Under the pieces are notes generated by a model. It was given only the letters and a program-made list of their open reading frames with translations. It had not been told where the DNA came from and searched no databases. A stretch of DNA of 27,713 nucleotides from Pelargonium nanum. Lineage: Eukaryota; Streptophyta; Magnoliopsida; Geraniales; Geraniaceae. Positions 1-9,576 of the stretch are shown in pieces. Location of the stretch: positions 1-27,713 of the forward strand of contig JAYMTF010000971.1 in assembly GCA_036897485.1 (NCBI GenBank). The letters are read 5' to 3'. Positions within the stretch are counted from its first letter, which is position 1. Every line of letters begins with the position of its first letter. A program made the translations under genes and the position numbers.

Positions 1-1430
1 ATATATATATAACATGTAGATGCTCAGTATCTGCATCCTCAAAATACCAAAGAACATGAATTTGTAATGTAATATTGTAATGTGACAAGTTGGTTCTGGT
101 TGGTACAATTGCACTGTCAATTCTACTCCTCATATCTCTTTATTTAATTTTATTTATTGTGTTTGTTTTGGTGTGCTGTGTTGTGTGCAATGTATCTGTC
201 CCTTAATTACTCTTGTATATATAGTATGACATAACCTTTTCCCAATTAATTACCTATTAATTAACCATTTTTTGGGGCTTGGTTCTTGGTTTTGGGGAGA
301 TTGTGTGTGAGAATTTCAAAGGGGATCTTGGGGAGAAATCATGCAAATTAATGAGATCTTGGGTTTGGTGGTTTTTGGAGTATCGAGTTTTTATGTTTGA
401 CTAGAGAATAAAAGTAGAAGAAACCACACAAGTCCTTTTGGTATCCCATAACATAAATGTGTGGGCATTTAGAATAAAAGTAGTAAAGTAGATGGAATAA
501 TATATATAAATATATATGTTGGATGTATGTAACATTTGTGGTATGTGTGTGCATGATATGTTGACAATAATAGTGGGAAATATATGTGGTTCACATTCTT
601 ATGTTGATGTGTCTACTCATCATGTGCATGTGGTTTGTCTTGTAAACCATATTGGAAATGGAATAAATGTGAATTATTTGTGGAATGGAAAAGCACATGC
701 TTGGTTTCATTATTTAATCACCCATATATATATTCCAATAATTGGGAATTTAATTTATAATGTGAATGAATGATGAAATTAGATCTCACCAACAAGAATG
801 CATGGCCCAAACAAGTAATTAAGGGTTGAATAATTTTCAACTCATGCTAATACTCTCCCATATTAAAATAAGAGTTTTCTTTTTAATAAAAATAAAATAG
901 TTATACATAAAATACTAATAAAATCTATATAATAAATGAGTTAATATCATGAACATCGCTACAACACATTATTTTAGAAATACAAAAAAAAATATACATT
1001 ACTAATAAATTTCTTCTTAATTTTTCTATAAAAAATTAAAACATTTATTATAAACGGACAGAAAATTATCTTATTATGATATTTTTTAACTTTATTCCTA
1101 CCACAAGTACAAAGAACATTGAAAAAGTAATAAATGTAACTCAAATTCGAACGTGTTATTGATATGCTACAATTTTCTACAAATGCAAATATTGTGTGAT
1201 GTTATTTATGTATTCGAATGTTGCCCATGAAATTATTTCGTGCAATAATTTGAATTAGGTATGAAATGCGATAAATTATAGTCTTTTCACATGTCGATAA
1301 ATTACTAACCTTCATTTTATTAAAGAGATTGTAGATTTTGGTTATAAAAAAAAAAGATTGTAGATTAATTAAAGCCAAACCACTCGCCCAAGATCTTAAA
1401 AAATTTGTTATACTCATTTATAAGACATAC
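1..1430. other. AT-rich intergenic stretch, no gene seen
   Basis: This stretch is very AT-rich and begins with a short AT dinucleotide run. Open frames of up to 85 codons occur on both strands, but they have low-complexity composition, resemble no protein family I know and lack splice-compatible extensions. GT-rich text around 150-200 and 500-680 could be the tail or leader of a gene outside the window, but nothing in the sequence decides this. I see no RNA gene. Confidence 0.5.
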
Positions 1431-1496
1431 ACATTTTAAGTATATGAAGTTTGATCAAATGTACTAATAAATTATTTTGACAAACTTTGTATCATA

Positions 1497-2428
1497 AGTG
1501 TATGAACTTTCAGTTTTAAACAATCGAGTCAAATTCACTAATGGTGTTAACATTTTCCATTAAAAATAACTATGTGTCAGTTTTAAGATTTTGAAGTTGA
1601 CATAGACATTAATGATGTGTCACTTTTGTGCATAAACAATTAAAATAATTGTGTCATGTGTCAATTAAATTATTGAAATTTAATTCACTTTTTTTTCTTC
1701 TCCGCTCCCATCTTCTTCCCAGCTGTTTCATCTTCTTCTTTATGTATCCACTTTCTTTCAAAAATCAATACAACAAATCATGATAAATATATAATATTTT
1801 AAAAAAATTAGTTCAAAATTTATGAAAATTGTCCATTTTTGCTACATATACACAAAAGTTCTCTAAATAATCATTACGCCTAGTTAGCTAACATTGTAAC
1901 TAGTTTATGAGTTGAGAAGGTGATAATTTCATATCATATTTGGATCATATTTTTTGAATTTCTGATTGCGAAGAGTAATCCAAATTTGATCTGAAAGAGT
2001 TTCGGATCGGATCGGGTTAGATTAAAAAAAATTATTTTTAGTGTCAAATAAGGGATTTGTCCAATTCAATACAATCCGATTTGATTCGAAATCGATATCA
2101 ATATTTGTCGAATTAAATTTCGGATGCTCGTGGTTTCGGATCCAAATTGCTAAGCATACTGGTTGAAATCATTGAGAGAGAAAGAAAGAAAAGACACTAG
2201 CGACACACTCATAAAAAAAATAATCAAAATTGACAAGGTGAGAGAGGTAGAAGAGAATAGAAAAAAAAAATTAAAATGATTTAAATTTAATTTAGACCAA
2301 ATCAATTGACATGTCATTGTATTTACGTTTCATGTCATAAAAAAGTCACATTACTATTTCTTTTACTAAAAAAAATTAACATGAATATAATTTAATTGTT
2401 CAAAATTAGAAGTCCATGCACAAATTTT
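1497..2428. mobile_element. Fold-back element with long diverged terminal inverted repeats
   Basis: The text at about 1497-1720 reappears, reverse-complemented and diverged, at about 2235-2428. Paired blocks in order are TATGAACTT with GCATGGACTT, TTTTAAACAAT with TTTTGAACAAT, the ATTC/GTTAA/TTTT block, the GTGTCA with GTGAC block, TGTCAATT with the same word, and a CTTTTTTTTCTTCT-like pyrimidine tract with its purine complement. The arms are roughly 200 bp and enclose about 500 bp of non-coding DNA. The enclosed DNA contains GGATCGGATCGGG-type text near 1990-2150. Long inverted repeats without a coding core fit a non-autonomous Mutator-like or fold-back element. The outer ends and a target duplication could not be fixed: the left end may start nearer 1443, where a second TTTGATCAAAT word occurs. 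Confidence 0.5.
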
Positions 2429-2435
2429 ATCAAAT

Positions 2436-2902
2436 ATGCTCTTCTCTTTAAGAGGAAAATGAATCTAAGCCATGTTATTTTTTACTTAGGTTAAGCCAAA
2501 CCATTCATAACATGACACCTCATTAAAATATCACTCATACTCACCCAATGAATTTGTGGGAGCAGAGCGACCCGCCCAGATCCATTGATTTTAATGAGGT
2601 ATCATTATTTTAGTGGTGGCTTAGCCTAAGCCAACTAATTCTTGGCTTCGAATCCTGATGCTCTTCTCTTTAAGAGGAAAATGAATCTAAGTCATGTTAT
2701 TTTTTGCTTAGGCTAAGACAAGCCAATCGTAACATGACACCTCATTAAAATATCACTCATATCCACCCAATAAATTTGTGGGAGCGGAGCGACCCGCCCA
2801 GATCCATTAATTTTAATGAGGTGTGATTATTTAGTGGTGGCTTAGCCTAAGCCAATTAATTCTTGGCTTAGAATCTTTGATGCTCCTCCCTCTAAAAGCA
2901 AA
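2436..2902. repeat. Tandem 222-bp repeat, two full units and a partial third
   Basis: Unit 1 is 2436-2657 and unit 2 is 2658-2879; both are exactly 222 bp and differ at scattered bases. A third copy begins at 2880 (ATGCTCCTCCCTCT) and fades out by about 2902. Each unit opens with ATGCTCTTCTCTTTAAGAGG. Each unit is itself palindromic: an arm with CTTAGG(C/T)TAAG and CCTCATTAAAAT pairs with a later arm ATTTTAATGAGG and CTTAGCCTAAG. The loop holds the well-conserved word GAGCGACCCGCCCAGATCC. This looks like a tandemly arrayed MITE. A partial inverted copy lies at 27680-27713. Confidence 0.8.
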
Positions 2903-2940
2903 TAGATAAATTAGAAAGTGAAGCAAGCTCAATAAGATGA

Positions 2941-2998
2941 GGCCCAGTCCAAGTAAAGCCACAAAATCATTGGGCCTGAGCCCTAGTACAGTTGGGCC
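2941..2998 (+). promoter_or_regulatory. Three site II (TGGGCC/GGCCCA) elements
   Basis: GGCCCA at 2941-2946 and TGGGCC at 2971-2976 and 2993-2998 lie within 58 bp, roughly 500 bp before the Nudix start codon. In plants such site II elements are bound by TCP factors and are common in promoters of housekeeping genes and of genes for mitochondrial and ribosomal proteins. The clustering and placement are seen directly; the regulatory role is inferred. Confidence 0.5.
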
Positions 2999-3186
2999 CC
3001 ACTGTCCCTACAGCAATCCAGGTTGACCACTTCTAAACCGGACTAATCACCTGCTCCCGATCCCACACAAACGTCGAATAAAACCGCGCATTATCTACGC
3101 ACAACCTGATTGCAGTGCTTACGTGGGACCCACTGATGAACCACGACCCCCCACCGTCCGATCCGTTCTAAGCGCTTCGCTTATCG

Positions 3187-3289
3187 TCCCACCCCCCTCT
3201 CCCTCTCTCTCACCTCCACAATTCGAAACTCTCTCTCTCTTAGCTCGATCCTGAATCGAATCGACCCAGACCCTTTGTCCGCATCTCAG
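3187..3289 (+). promoter_or_regulatory. Pyrimidine-rich core promoter and leader of the Nudix gene
   Basis: Dense CT-rich tracts at 3187-3215 and 3229-3241 resemble the Y-patch and leader pyrimidine tracts of plant genes. They are followed by ordinary leader-like sequence ending in CTCAG|GTACC, a good donor site. I see no clear TATA box. The transcription start is probably in this stretch, by inference only. Confidence 0.4.
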
Positions 3290-3511
3290 GTACCACCCAA
3301 ACCCTATCGGAAAGACGGCCGTTTGATCATATTTATTGGCCCCCGGCGAGAGTAAGTGGCGGTGTTGTGATCGTGAAAATCGACACCAATGCCGTGAAAA
3401 TCGATACCGATGATCGGTTGCGTGAATGCTGACGAGGACAAGAACAAAAATATAGGAATAGGTATAGGTTTAGTTTTAGGAATAGGATCGATAGGTGATC
3501 GCTGCTATTAG
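3290..3511 (+). other. Probable intron in the 5' leader of the Nudix gene
   Basis: A donor at 3290 (CAG|GTACC) and an acceptor at 3510-3511 (GCTATTAG) would join the pyrimidine-rich leader to a single base before the start codon at 3513. The interval carries a two-copy 21-bp tandem repeat (3372-3392 and 3393-3413, starting CGTGAAAATCGA) and no useful reading frame. Leader introns are common in plant genes. The alternative is a continuous leader. Confidence 0.4.
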
Positions 3512-3512
3512 T

Positions 3513-6500
3513 ATGTCTGGTTTGGTGGCCCGCACCGGTCGACATCAGCAGCGGTACGAGGACGGTTGTCGCCTTGTCGCCGGGTATGCCTAATCCATAT
3601 ATTCTGTATTTGGTATATGTTAGGTTTTGGAAATATTGATAATGACACTTTTGTTTTTGTTTTTATTATGTAATGTTTGTTACACATATAGTCATTGCCA
3701 CTTGTGGGTGGCCACTTTCAATGTTTGTTTCCGGTCATTTTCGGTGGAATTAATATTGTTTTCAATTTCAATGATTTTGATACATGTATTGTCTTTTTTC
3801 ATGAATCATGGTAGCCAAGTGGGTGTGTTATGGCACTTCTTTTAAAAAAAAAATTGTTTGCATTGCTTACTGGGGTCACAAGGGAGGAGTGGGTGTGTGA
3901 TAGTGCTATCAAGGTTTAGTTTTGACCGAGTTGTTAAGGTTTGAGATTTGTGAATCAGGCTAGGCCACAAGTGTTGATAGGTGGAACTTGTTCCCCAAGT
4001 TATTGTGATATCTGATGAATAGGAAGTATATGCCTGGGTTTGGTTTTTGCATAAAGCCCATGCAAGTGAGGAGTGAGATTGGTATGGAGAATGATTTAGA
4101 AAATTGGGGAAGAGTTATGTGACCTTTACGTAGAGAACGGAATCACTGCTTTGACTATGGATGTGGACTGTGTAGTTGTGGTAATTTGAACACAATGGGT
4201 TCACAAAATGTTAATTTTGACATGTAGAAACTAGAAAGCAACTGCATATATGCTTATTTTTGTTTGCTGGTGGCATTACACAATTGGAATGGTACTGAAC
4301 CATACCCATGAGGCCAGTTAACATTGAAAAATTTAGAATTGTGTCATAGAGTAAGTGCAACTCTTTTGGATTTTATGTATCCGGTATCAACAACCAAACA
4401 AGACCGGGGTCAAAGTTTTCTTGATAAACGCGCCTGTACACAACAGGTACCCCTCCGATGGAACGGTCAGAAACCAATTTTGAGGCCGTGAAATGCTAAA
4501 AAATGTGTGAAATCACCTGGATATGGCAAAGGAATATCTTATTTAAGCAAACCTCACTTGCAAGAAGGAAGCCCCGTGAGTGCGAGCTGGCAACCTTTCT
4601 GGTGTTGCCTTGTCGCCGTGTGGGTGTTTTTCTTTCCTCATGTGATCCTAACTTCATCGCCACCTACTGGTGATCAGCCATACCCGAATGATGTTACACC
4701 AGGAAGTAAACTTCTGCCTGACTCCATACTTCTCTGCACCGCTCTCAGGTAAGGTTATGCCATGGTGGTAGGTGTGGTTCCTGCGCTGAAGGCAGTTTTG
4801 GGTCATGGTACACCAATGAGGTAACTTCGAGTCTATGACATTCACACCCACGTATTGGTCAGACTCTAAGACTGCAAGGCTGCGTACTAACCATCTATGG
4901 AGGTCCCTAATGCCACATAAACTCCTTGGTATTCATTTCGCTTAATCAGAACACAATGTCGCCTTAAACCATTGTGACTATAAATATCTCGTCCAAAAAA
5001 TGCAAAAGGATTAGACATATTGTCATTTGTCATCCTCTACATTTTGTGAAAGCACTGCGATTCCATTCTCTCTCTTCAGTGAACCCATTCTCACATTTGA
5101 GGTGATTTTCAATGTCACATGTTGGGTTTCCACTAAATGTTGCTCTCTTTTTTAGGTCCGACTTATTCCTAGTTGAGTGAGGATTTAGCTCATCAAGTTC
5201 TCTTGCATTTTAATACCCTTTTTTCCCAATATTAACTAACCTCTACTTGTGAATATTAGCTGTGAATTTCTAATGCACTACCATTATCCATCAGTCTTAT
5301 TTATGTGCTATTTTGTTTGACTAAGAGTTACATGTTTAAGATAATGAAGCCTCAGCATGAGTTGTGAGATAACTTCAATGCTATCTGAAAATTTGCCACT
5401 CTTAATCTCACTTGCAAAAGCTAATTGAGCAGCTCTTTTGACAGGTGTATTCCATTTAGATGTAGAACTTCTGATGAGAGTGGCAATGCTGAGAAGATCA
5501 TTGAGGTGCTTATGATTAACTCGCCTAGTGGTCCAGGTCTTTTGTTTCCAAAGGTATAAATTATACTAGAGTATTGTTTCTTATGTTCATTTTGATTGCT
5601 GTTATGTTATTCATACTTTTTTTCCTAAGCTTGAGGATATGCTCATTTTACGCCCAGTAATTTATGTATATTATGTTTATCCTCTGTAATTATCGAGGGA
5701 ATGCTGATCTTGTAGTGTGGTTGGTCTGCACATTTTGATATCTGTTGCCCTTATTCAAAGAGGTTCAGTTGAAGTGATTTGAGTTTGTTATGGGCACTTT
5801 TAAGTTCAACTTACCACCTCAAACAACCTGTCAAGTTTGGAAGGTGAAGGTGCTGGATGGAACTTGGTAGTTGTGTAAGGCTTAATAACTATGTCACTGT
5901 GATTGATGTGTAGTTGGATGGCTTCTTCTATAAGGTTGATAGGATTCCTTAAGAATTTTTGTTTGTTTATTTTACATTTGGTGCACTCTTACTTCTAGTT
6001 GTCAATCCAAAACCAGTTAACCATGGCCATGGGCCATGGTATTCTAGGACCAAGGATTGGAACAGGTTTCCTTGAACAGGGACCTTTGGGTATTAGATAA
6101 TTAGAGTTGCACCTTTGTTTTGTCAGATCTGAATGTGGCAAAAATGTCATGCGAAGGATTGACTACAAATGCAATGGTGACCAAGGATTGCCCAATACAT
6201 TTTCCAAGGATTAGAATATTAGTTAGGTATGCTTATGATGATCTGTAATATATCATGGTTGTTTTGGCATTTTGGTTAAATGGGCAAGTATTATAATCAT
6301 GAACATATCTAATACTGATACACACCCTTAGACAACCGAGTGAATAGACTCTGTAATCTAAGTGGATGGTATGCAGCAAAAAAGTTGTTTATACCTCACT
6401 TCAGTTTTTATGCTTGCTTCAAAACTTAAAGGACACTGCTCATCCTTTGATGTCAGATGGTTGGATTTTATTGATGTCTTGTGGGTCTTATCTTAATAGT

Positions 6501-7080
6501 GTGCCCTTTTTCAATTATTATTGGATATGTGCTTATTGTAAGTTGTGGCTGTTGCAACCCAAAGGTTTATCTTGTCTTTGACAGTTTTTCAAGGCTTCAG
6601 TAAAGATCTGGAAATCCTTTCTCATGCATATCAAATATAAATCCATTTTTCTGACTACTACCAACTGTGAGATTCTTGAATATTCGTCCATAGTATTATG
6701 GAATTTTAAGGAGTTAGTTGAATGGGGAAATATTATAAATTGTTGAAATTATCAAAATTAGTGATCCTTTAACTGTGGCCTGGAACCAGCTGACCTACTC
6801 TACTATTAATTTCATCAAAGTGGCTCCATGTTGCATCCGATTTTATCTAATATATCAATTTTCTTTCTGATTGAGTTTTGATTTTTCCAATTATTATCAA
6901 CTTCTTCATGACGCTGTTGACTCTCATTTGTCACCTTTTAGTAAACATCTTGCTGATTACTTTTCCTAAACAATGTTGAAAACATACTTATATTGGTTGG
7001 AGGAAATGATCTATATGAAGATAATAGATAGAACAGAGGACCTCTTTTGGCTGGTCCATTATTATGGGGTCACTTATGAG

Positions 7081-7119
<39 letters not shown>

Positions 7120-8458
7120 GAACAATTGTTAAGGAACAATTAAGGAATTTCATCTGCAAGTGAGAGATATCCTCCTGTTTTCTGGACGTTATCTGGGGAC
7201 TGGATAAAGAGTTTGTGATTTCAATTGGAGAATATCTGAACATCAATGATCATTGCTAATATTATGCATAAAATATAATCCTTATTTGGTCACTTCATAA
7301 TTTCTAGAAAGGTGAATGCTTACGTCTAAGCTTTTTCCCCTTTCATTTGGAAGAATATGAGCCTGACTTGTCGCATTTGTATTACAAATTTATCTCTACT
7401 TCCTTCTAGGGAGGCTGGGAGAATGATGAAACTGTTGAGGAGGCAGCAGCAAGAGAAGCTATTGAAGAAGCTGGAGTTCGAGGGGATTTAATGGTGAAAC
7501 TTTACTTTTTCAGTTTGATATTTGCATGTTTTAAGCTGAGTGCTGTTCACTAATTTAATGTTCTATGATCTTTAGAGATTCTGACTCATATTCTTAGTAT
7601 CCACATGCTAGCATTAGCATAGTAGCATCTGGTAATGCATGTTGAATTTCAATGAATGTCAGTTTGTGAAACATTTATAACCATATACTATCATAGTTAT
7701 ACCTTTGGATTGTTATTATTACTATTTTTCATCCATTCATTCTTTAAATAGGATACGAGGCATCTTCAGTGCAGTATAAGGGGTTGTTCTCAACTGTAAT
7801 AATTTTTATTATAATCATTTGGCTATGGTGATGTTCAGTAACATCCGGTGGAAAGTATTGGCTATTTAAAAAAAAAAGATAATTAGATTACTTCTGATTG
7901 ATATATTTAGCTGCTTTATGTAGTGACAGCAAGCTGCTGTGCTTTTAGCTCATCACTAAATAGTTAATATTGGTACAGTGTGACATAAAGTTTTCCATGG
8001 GTTATTATCTCTGAAAAGTTTTGTCAGCTACTTTATAAATTGATTGCAATTTGCCGTGGGTTTAGCTCTCAACTAAATAGCTGATATTGGTACATTTAAT
8101 TGGATAATATTGTGAGGTGGACCATTTGGAATTGACGCATGTGTTTTTAGCTCTTTTCTGTATTACCTGGTTTCAGGATTTTCTGGGCAACTATCAGTTT
8201 AAGAGTAAAACCTGCCAAGATGAGTACAGCCCCGAGGGATTGTGCAAAGCTGCGATGTTTGCGTTGCTTGTGAGGGAGGAGCTTGAGTCATGGCCAGAGC
8301 AGAGCACTCGAGAGAGAAGATGGCTAAGCGTGCAGGATTCGGCTGAGAATTGCCGGCATTCATGGATGAGAGATGCAGTGGAAGGCTTCTCCAAGTGGTG
8401 CACAGAAAAATCAAGTGCAGGGGAGGATTTCCCAGACAACACAACACAGACACAGTGA
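3513..8458 (+). CDS. NUDT16: Nudix hydrolase, NUDT16-type (four coding exons)
   Basis: The spliced CDS joins 3513-3583, 5445-5553, 7410-7493 and 8177-8458 (546 nt, 181 aa, stop TGA); every intron has GT-AG ends and phase is kept. The N-terminus reads RTGRHQQRYEDG then LVAGCIPFR, the signature of the plant NUDT12/13/16 and NUDT4/17/18/21 groups. The Nudix box is residues 61-83 and fits G-x5-E-x7-RE-x2-EE-x-G: G61, E67, R75-E76, E79-E80 and G82 are all present. The box starts exactly at an exon start (7410). The C-terminal exon holds FLGNYQFKSKT and WPEQSTRERRW, which I recall best from NUDT16. The family is metal-dependent and cleaves pyrophosphate bonds. Related members hydrolyse diadenosine polyphosphates, and inositol pyrophosphates have also been proposed; which substrate applies here is not visible. 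I see no obvious targeting peptide. Family assignment is very sure; the NUDT16 label versus NUDT12/13 is likely but unproven. Confidence 0.88.
3584..5444 (+). other. Nudix intron 1 (1861 bp)
   Basis: The intron runs from CGG|GTATGC to TTGACAG. It contains no convincing gene. A somewhat GC-richer block at about 4380-4960 looks compositionally distinct from the T-rich remainder and contains an 81-codon open frame with no recognisable domain. It may be an old insertion, but I found no terminal repeats or duplicated target site. Confidence 0.6.
5554..7409 (+). other. Nudix intron 2 (1856 bp) with a CT microsatellite
   Basis: The intron runs from AAG|GTATAA to CCTTCTAG. It separates the FPK strand from the Nudix box at phase 0. 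The only distinct feature is the CT run at 7085-7115. The longest open frame (6366-6581) has low complexity and is not credible as coding. Confidence 0.65.
7085..7115. repeat. (CT)n microsatellite
   Basis: An uninterrupted CT dinucleotide run of about 31 bp in the second intron of the Nudix gene. It is likely length-polymorphic. Confidence 0.95.
7944..8094. repeat. Short diverged direct repeat in Nudix intron 3
   Basis: The 34-bp text at 7944-7977 (TTTAGCTCATCACTAAATAG, then ATATTGGTACA) recurs with a few changes at 8061-8094. The copies are 117 bp apart, which suggests an old local duplication within the 683-bp third intron (7494-8176). Confidence 0.7.
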
Positions 8459-9576
8459 GTTGCTAATTTTACTTTGTGCACATTATTTTGATGCACAGTT
8501 GGCATCTACTTTAGGAGAACCTTATTCTTTTTCAATTGAATTTTGATGATCAAGTGACGGAATACTTGTTACGTTTCTTATTCCTACTAAAGAAAAATAC
8601 TGTTTCTTCTCTTCCTCCTTCCAGTGTTGTACTTTTAGTGTAATGTTGATGTTTTTCAGTTCCAAAGTATTGTGATGTCATGAAAACTTGAATGTCCCGG
8701 GATATTAAGATGCGCATTCTTTTGTTCCTTCGATTACGCAGAATGCAAGTTTAGGAATGATATAAAAGTAAGACAATTTGGGAATGAATCCTAAATTGTG
8801 TTTAGGAATAACAAGATCTCTCTTACAAGTGAGGTTATTTAAAAAAAAAATCTTAAAGCTAGCAAGTTTATTGCAACAAAAGGATAGACCTTGTTTGTAG
8901 AATCGGAATACCAGACGATACCTTAGTACAAACAAATCTTCGACATAAAGTGTGTGGTCCAATGATTTTGAACAATAAGTCAAACGTAATCCACTTGGAG
9001 ACTGACTCCTCATCATCCATCCCTCTAACCTGGGTGCTTCCCTAAACTCCAACCATCCAACAACTCTTAAATCTAGAATTGGAACCTACTTGACTTCTCA
9101 AACATTGATCTATTTCCATCTAATAAATGAAGTACCTTTTTTTTATTATAAAAAGAAATGAAAAGGAAAGGAGGTAGCAAAATGACTTCAAACTGAAATT
9201 AACTCACAAAATCAAAGGGGTCCAATTTGTACAAAGCAAGGTATAAATAACCAAATATATATATACCTGAAAAGCTCACCATCAAGTACCAACAACATCA
9301 ACATCATCATCATCATCATCATCTATGGAATACAAATGGCTACAGCTACATTTCCTTGTCTGCTCATGTAATATTTCTTCCTATAATTAACACTGAGGTG
9401 AGCAACTTCTATCCCTTACTTGTCTTCTCTCTCTCTGTACCTGCTCTCCCTATGCTCGCTCGTTCGCTTTTCTATTTATTAACAACAAATAAATTCACTG
9501 TGGTGCACTGCTCCCTCTAAGCATGCCGTGCATCTGTGTATGTGAACTGAGATAACAAAAGATGCTTACAAGTGTC
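8459..9576. other. Convergent intergenic region: 3' ends of the Nudix gene and KEG
   Basis: The Nudix stop (8458) and the KEG stop (9577) face each other across 1118 bp. The 3' untranslated regions of both genes must lie here. On the KEG strand AATAAA (plus-strand TTTATT, 9475-9480) lies about 100 bp past the stop and is a plausible polyadenylation signal. I saw no canonical signal for the Nudix gene. A minus-strand open frame at 8705-9052 (115 codons) has no recognisable domain and is not called. A CAT trinucleotide run lies at 9302-9323. Confidence 0.6.
9302..9323. repeat. (CAT)n microsatellite
   Basis: Seven CAT units in a row, about 250 bp beyond the KEG stop codon, possibly within the KEG 3' untranslated region if a distal polyadenylation site is used. 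Confidence 0.9.

Noticed and set aside
516-773. An 85-codon plus-strand frame near the window start
   Set aside because: Low-complexity GT-rich sequence with no homology I can recognise and no gene-like context.
4507-4851. Overlapping frames on both strands inside Nudix intron 1
   Set aside because: They fall within a well-defined intron, have no recognisable domain, and including them would break the conserved GCIPFR junction.
8194-8505. Minus-strand frames of 84-103 codons opposite the last Nudix exon
   Set aside because: The plus strand encodes the conserved C-terminus of the Nudix protein; the opposite frames are shadows.
8705-9052. A 115-codon minus-strand frame between the two genes
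   Set aside because: No family resemblance, no splice context and AT-rich codon use; it sits in the shared 3' region of convergent genes.
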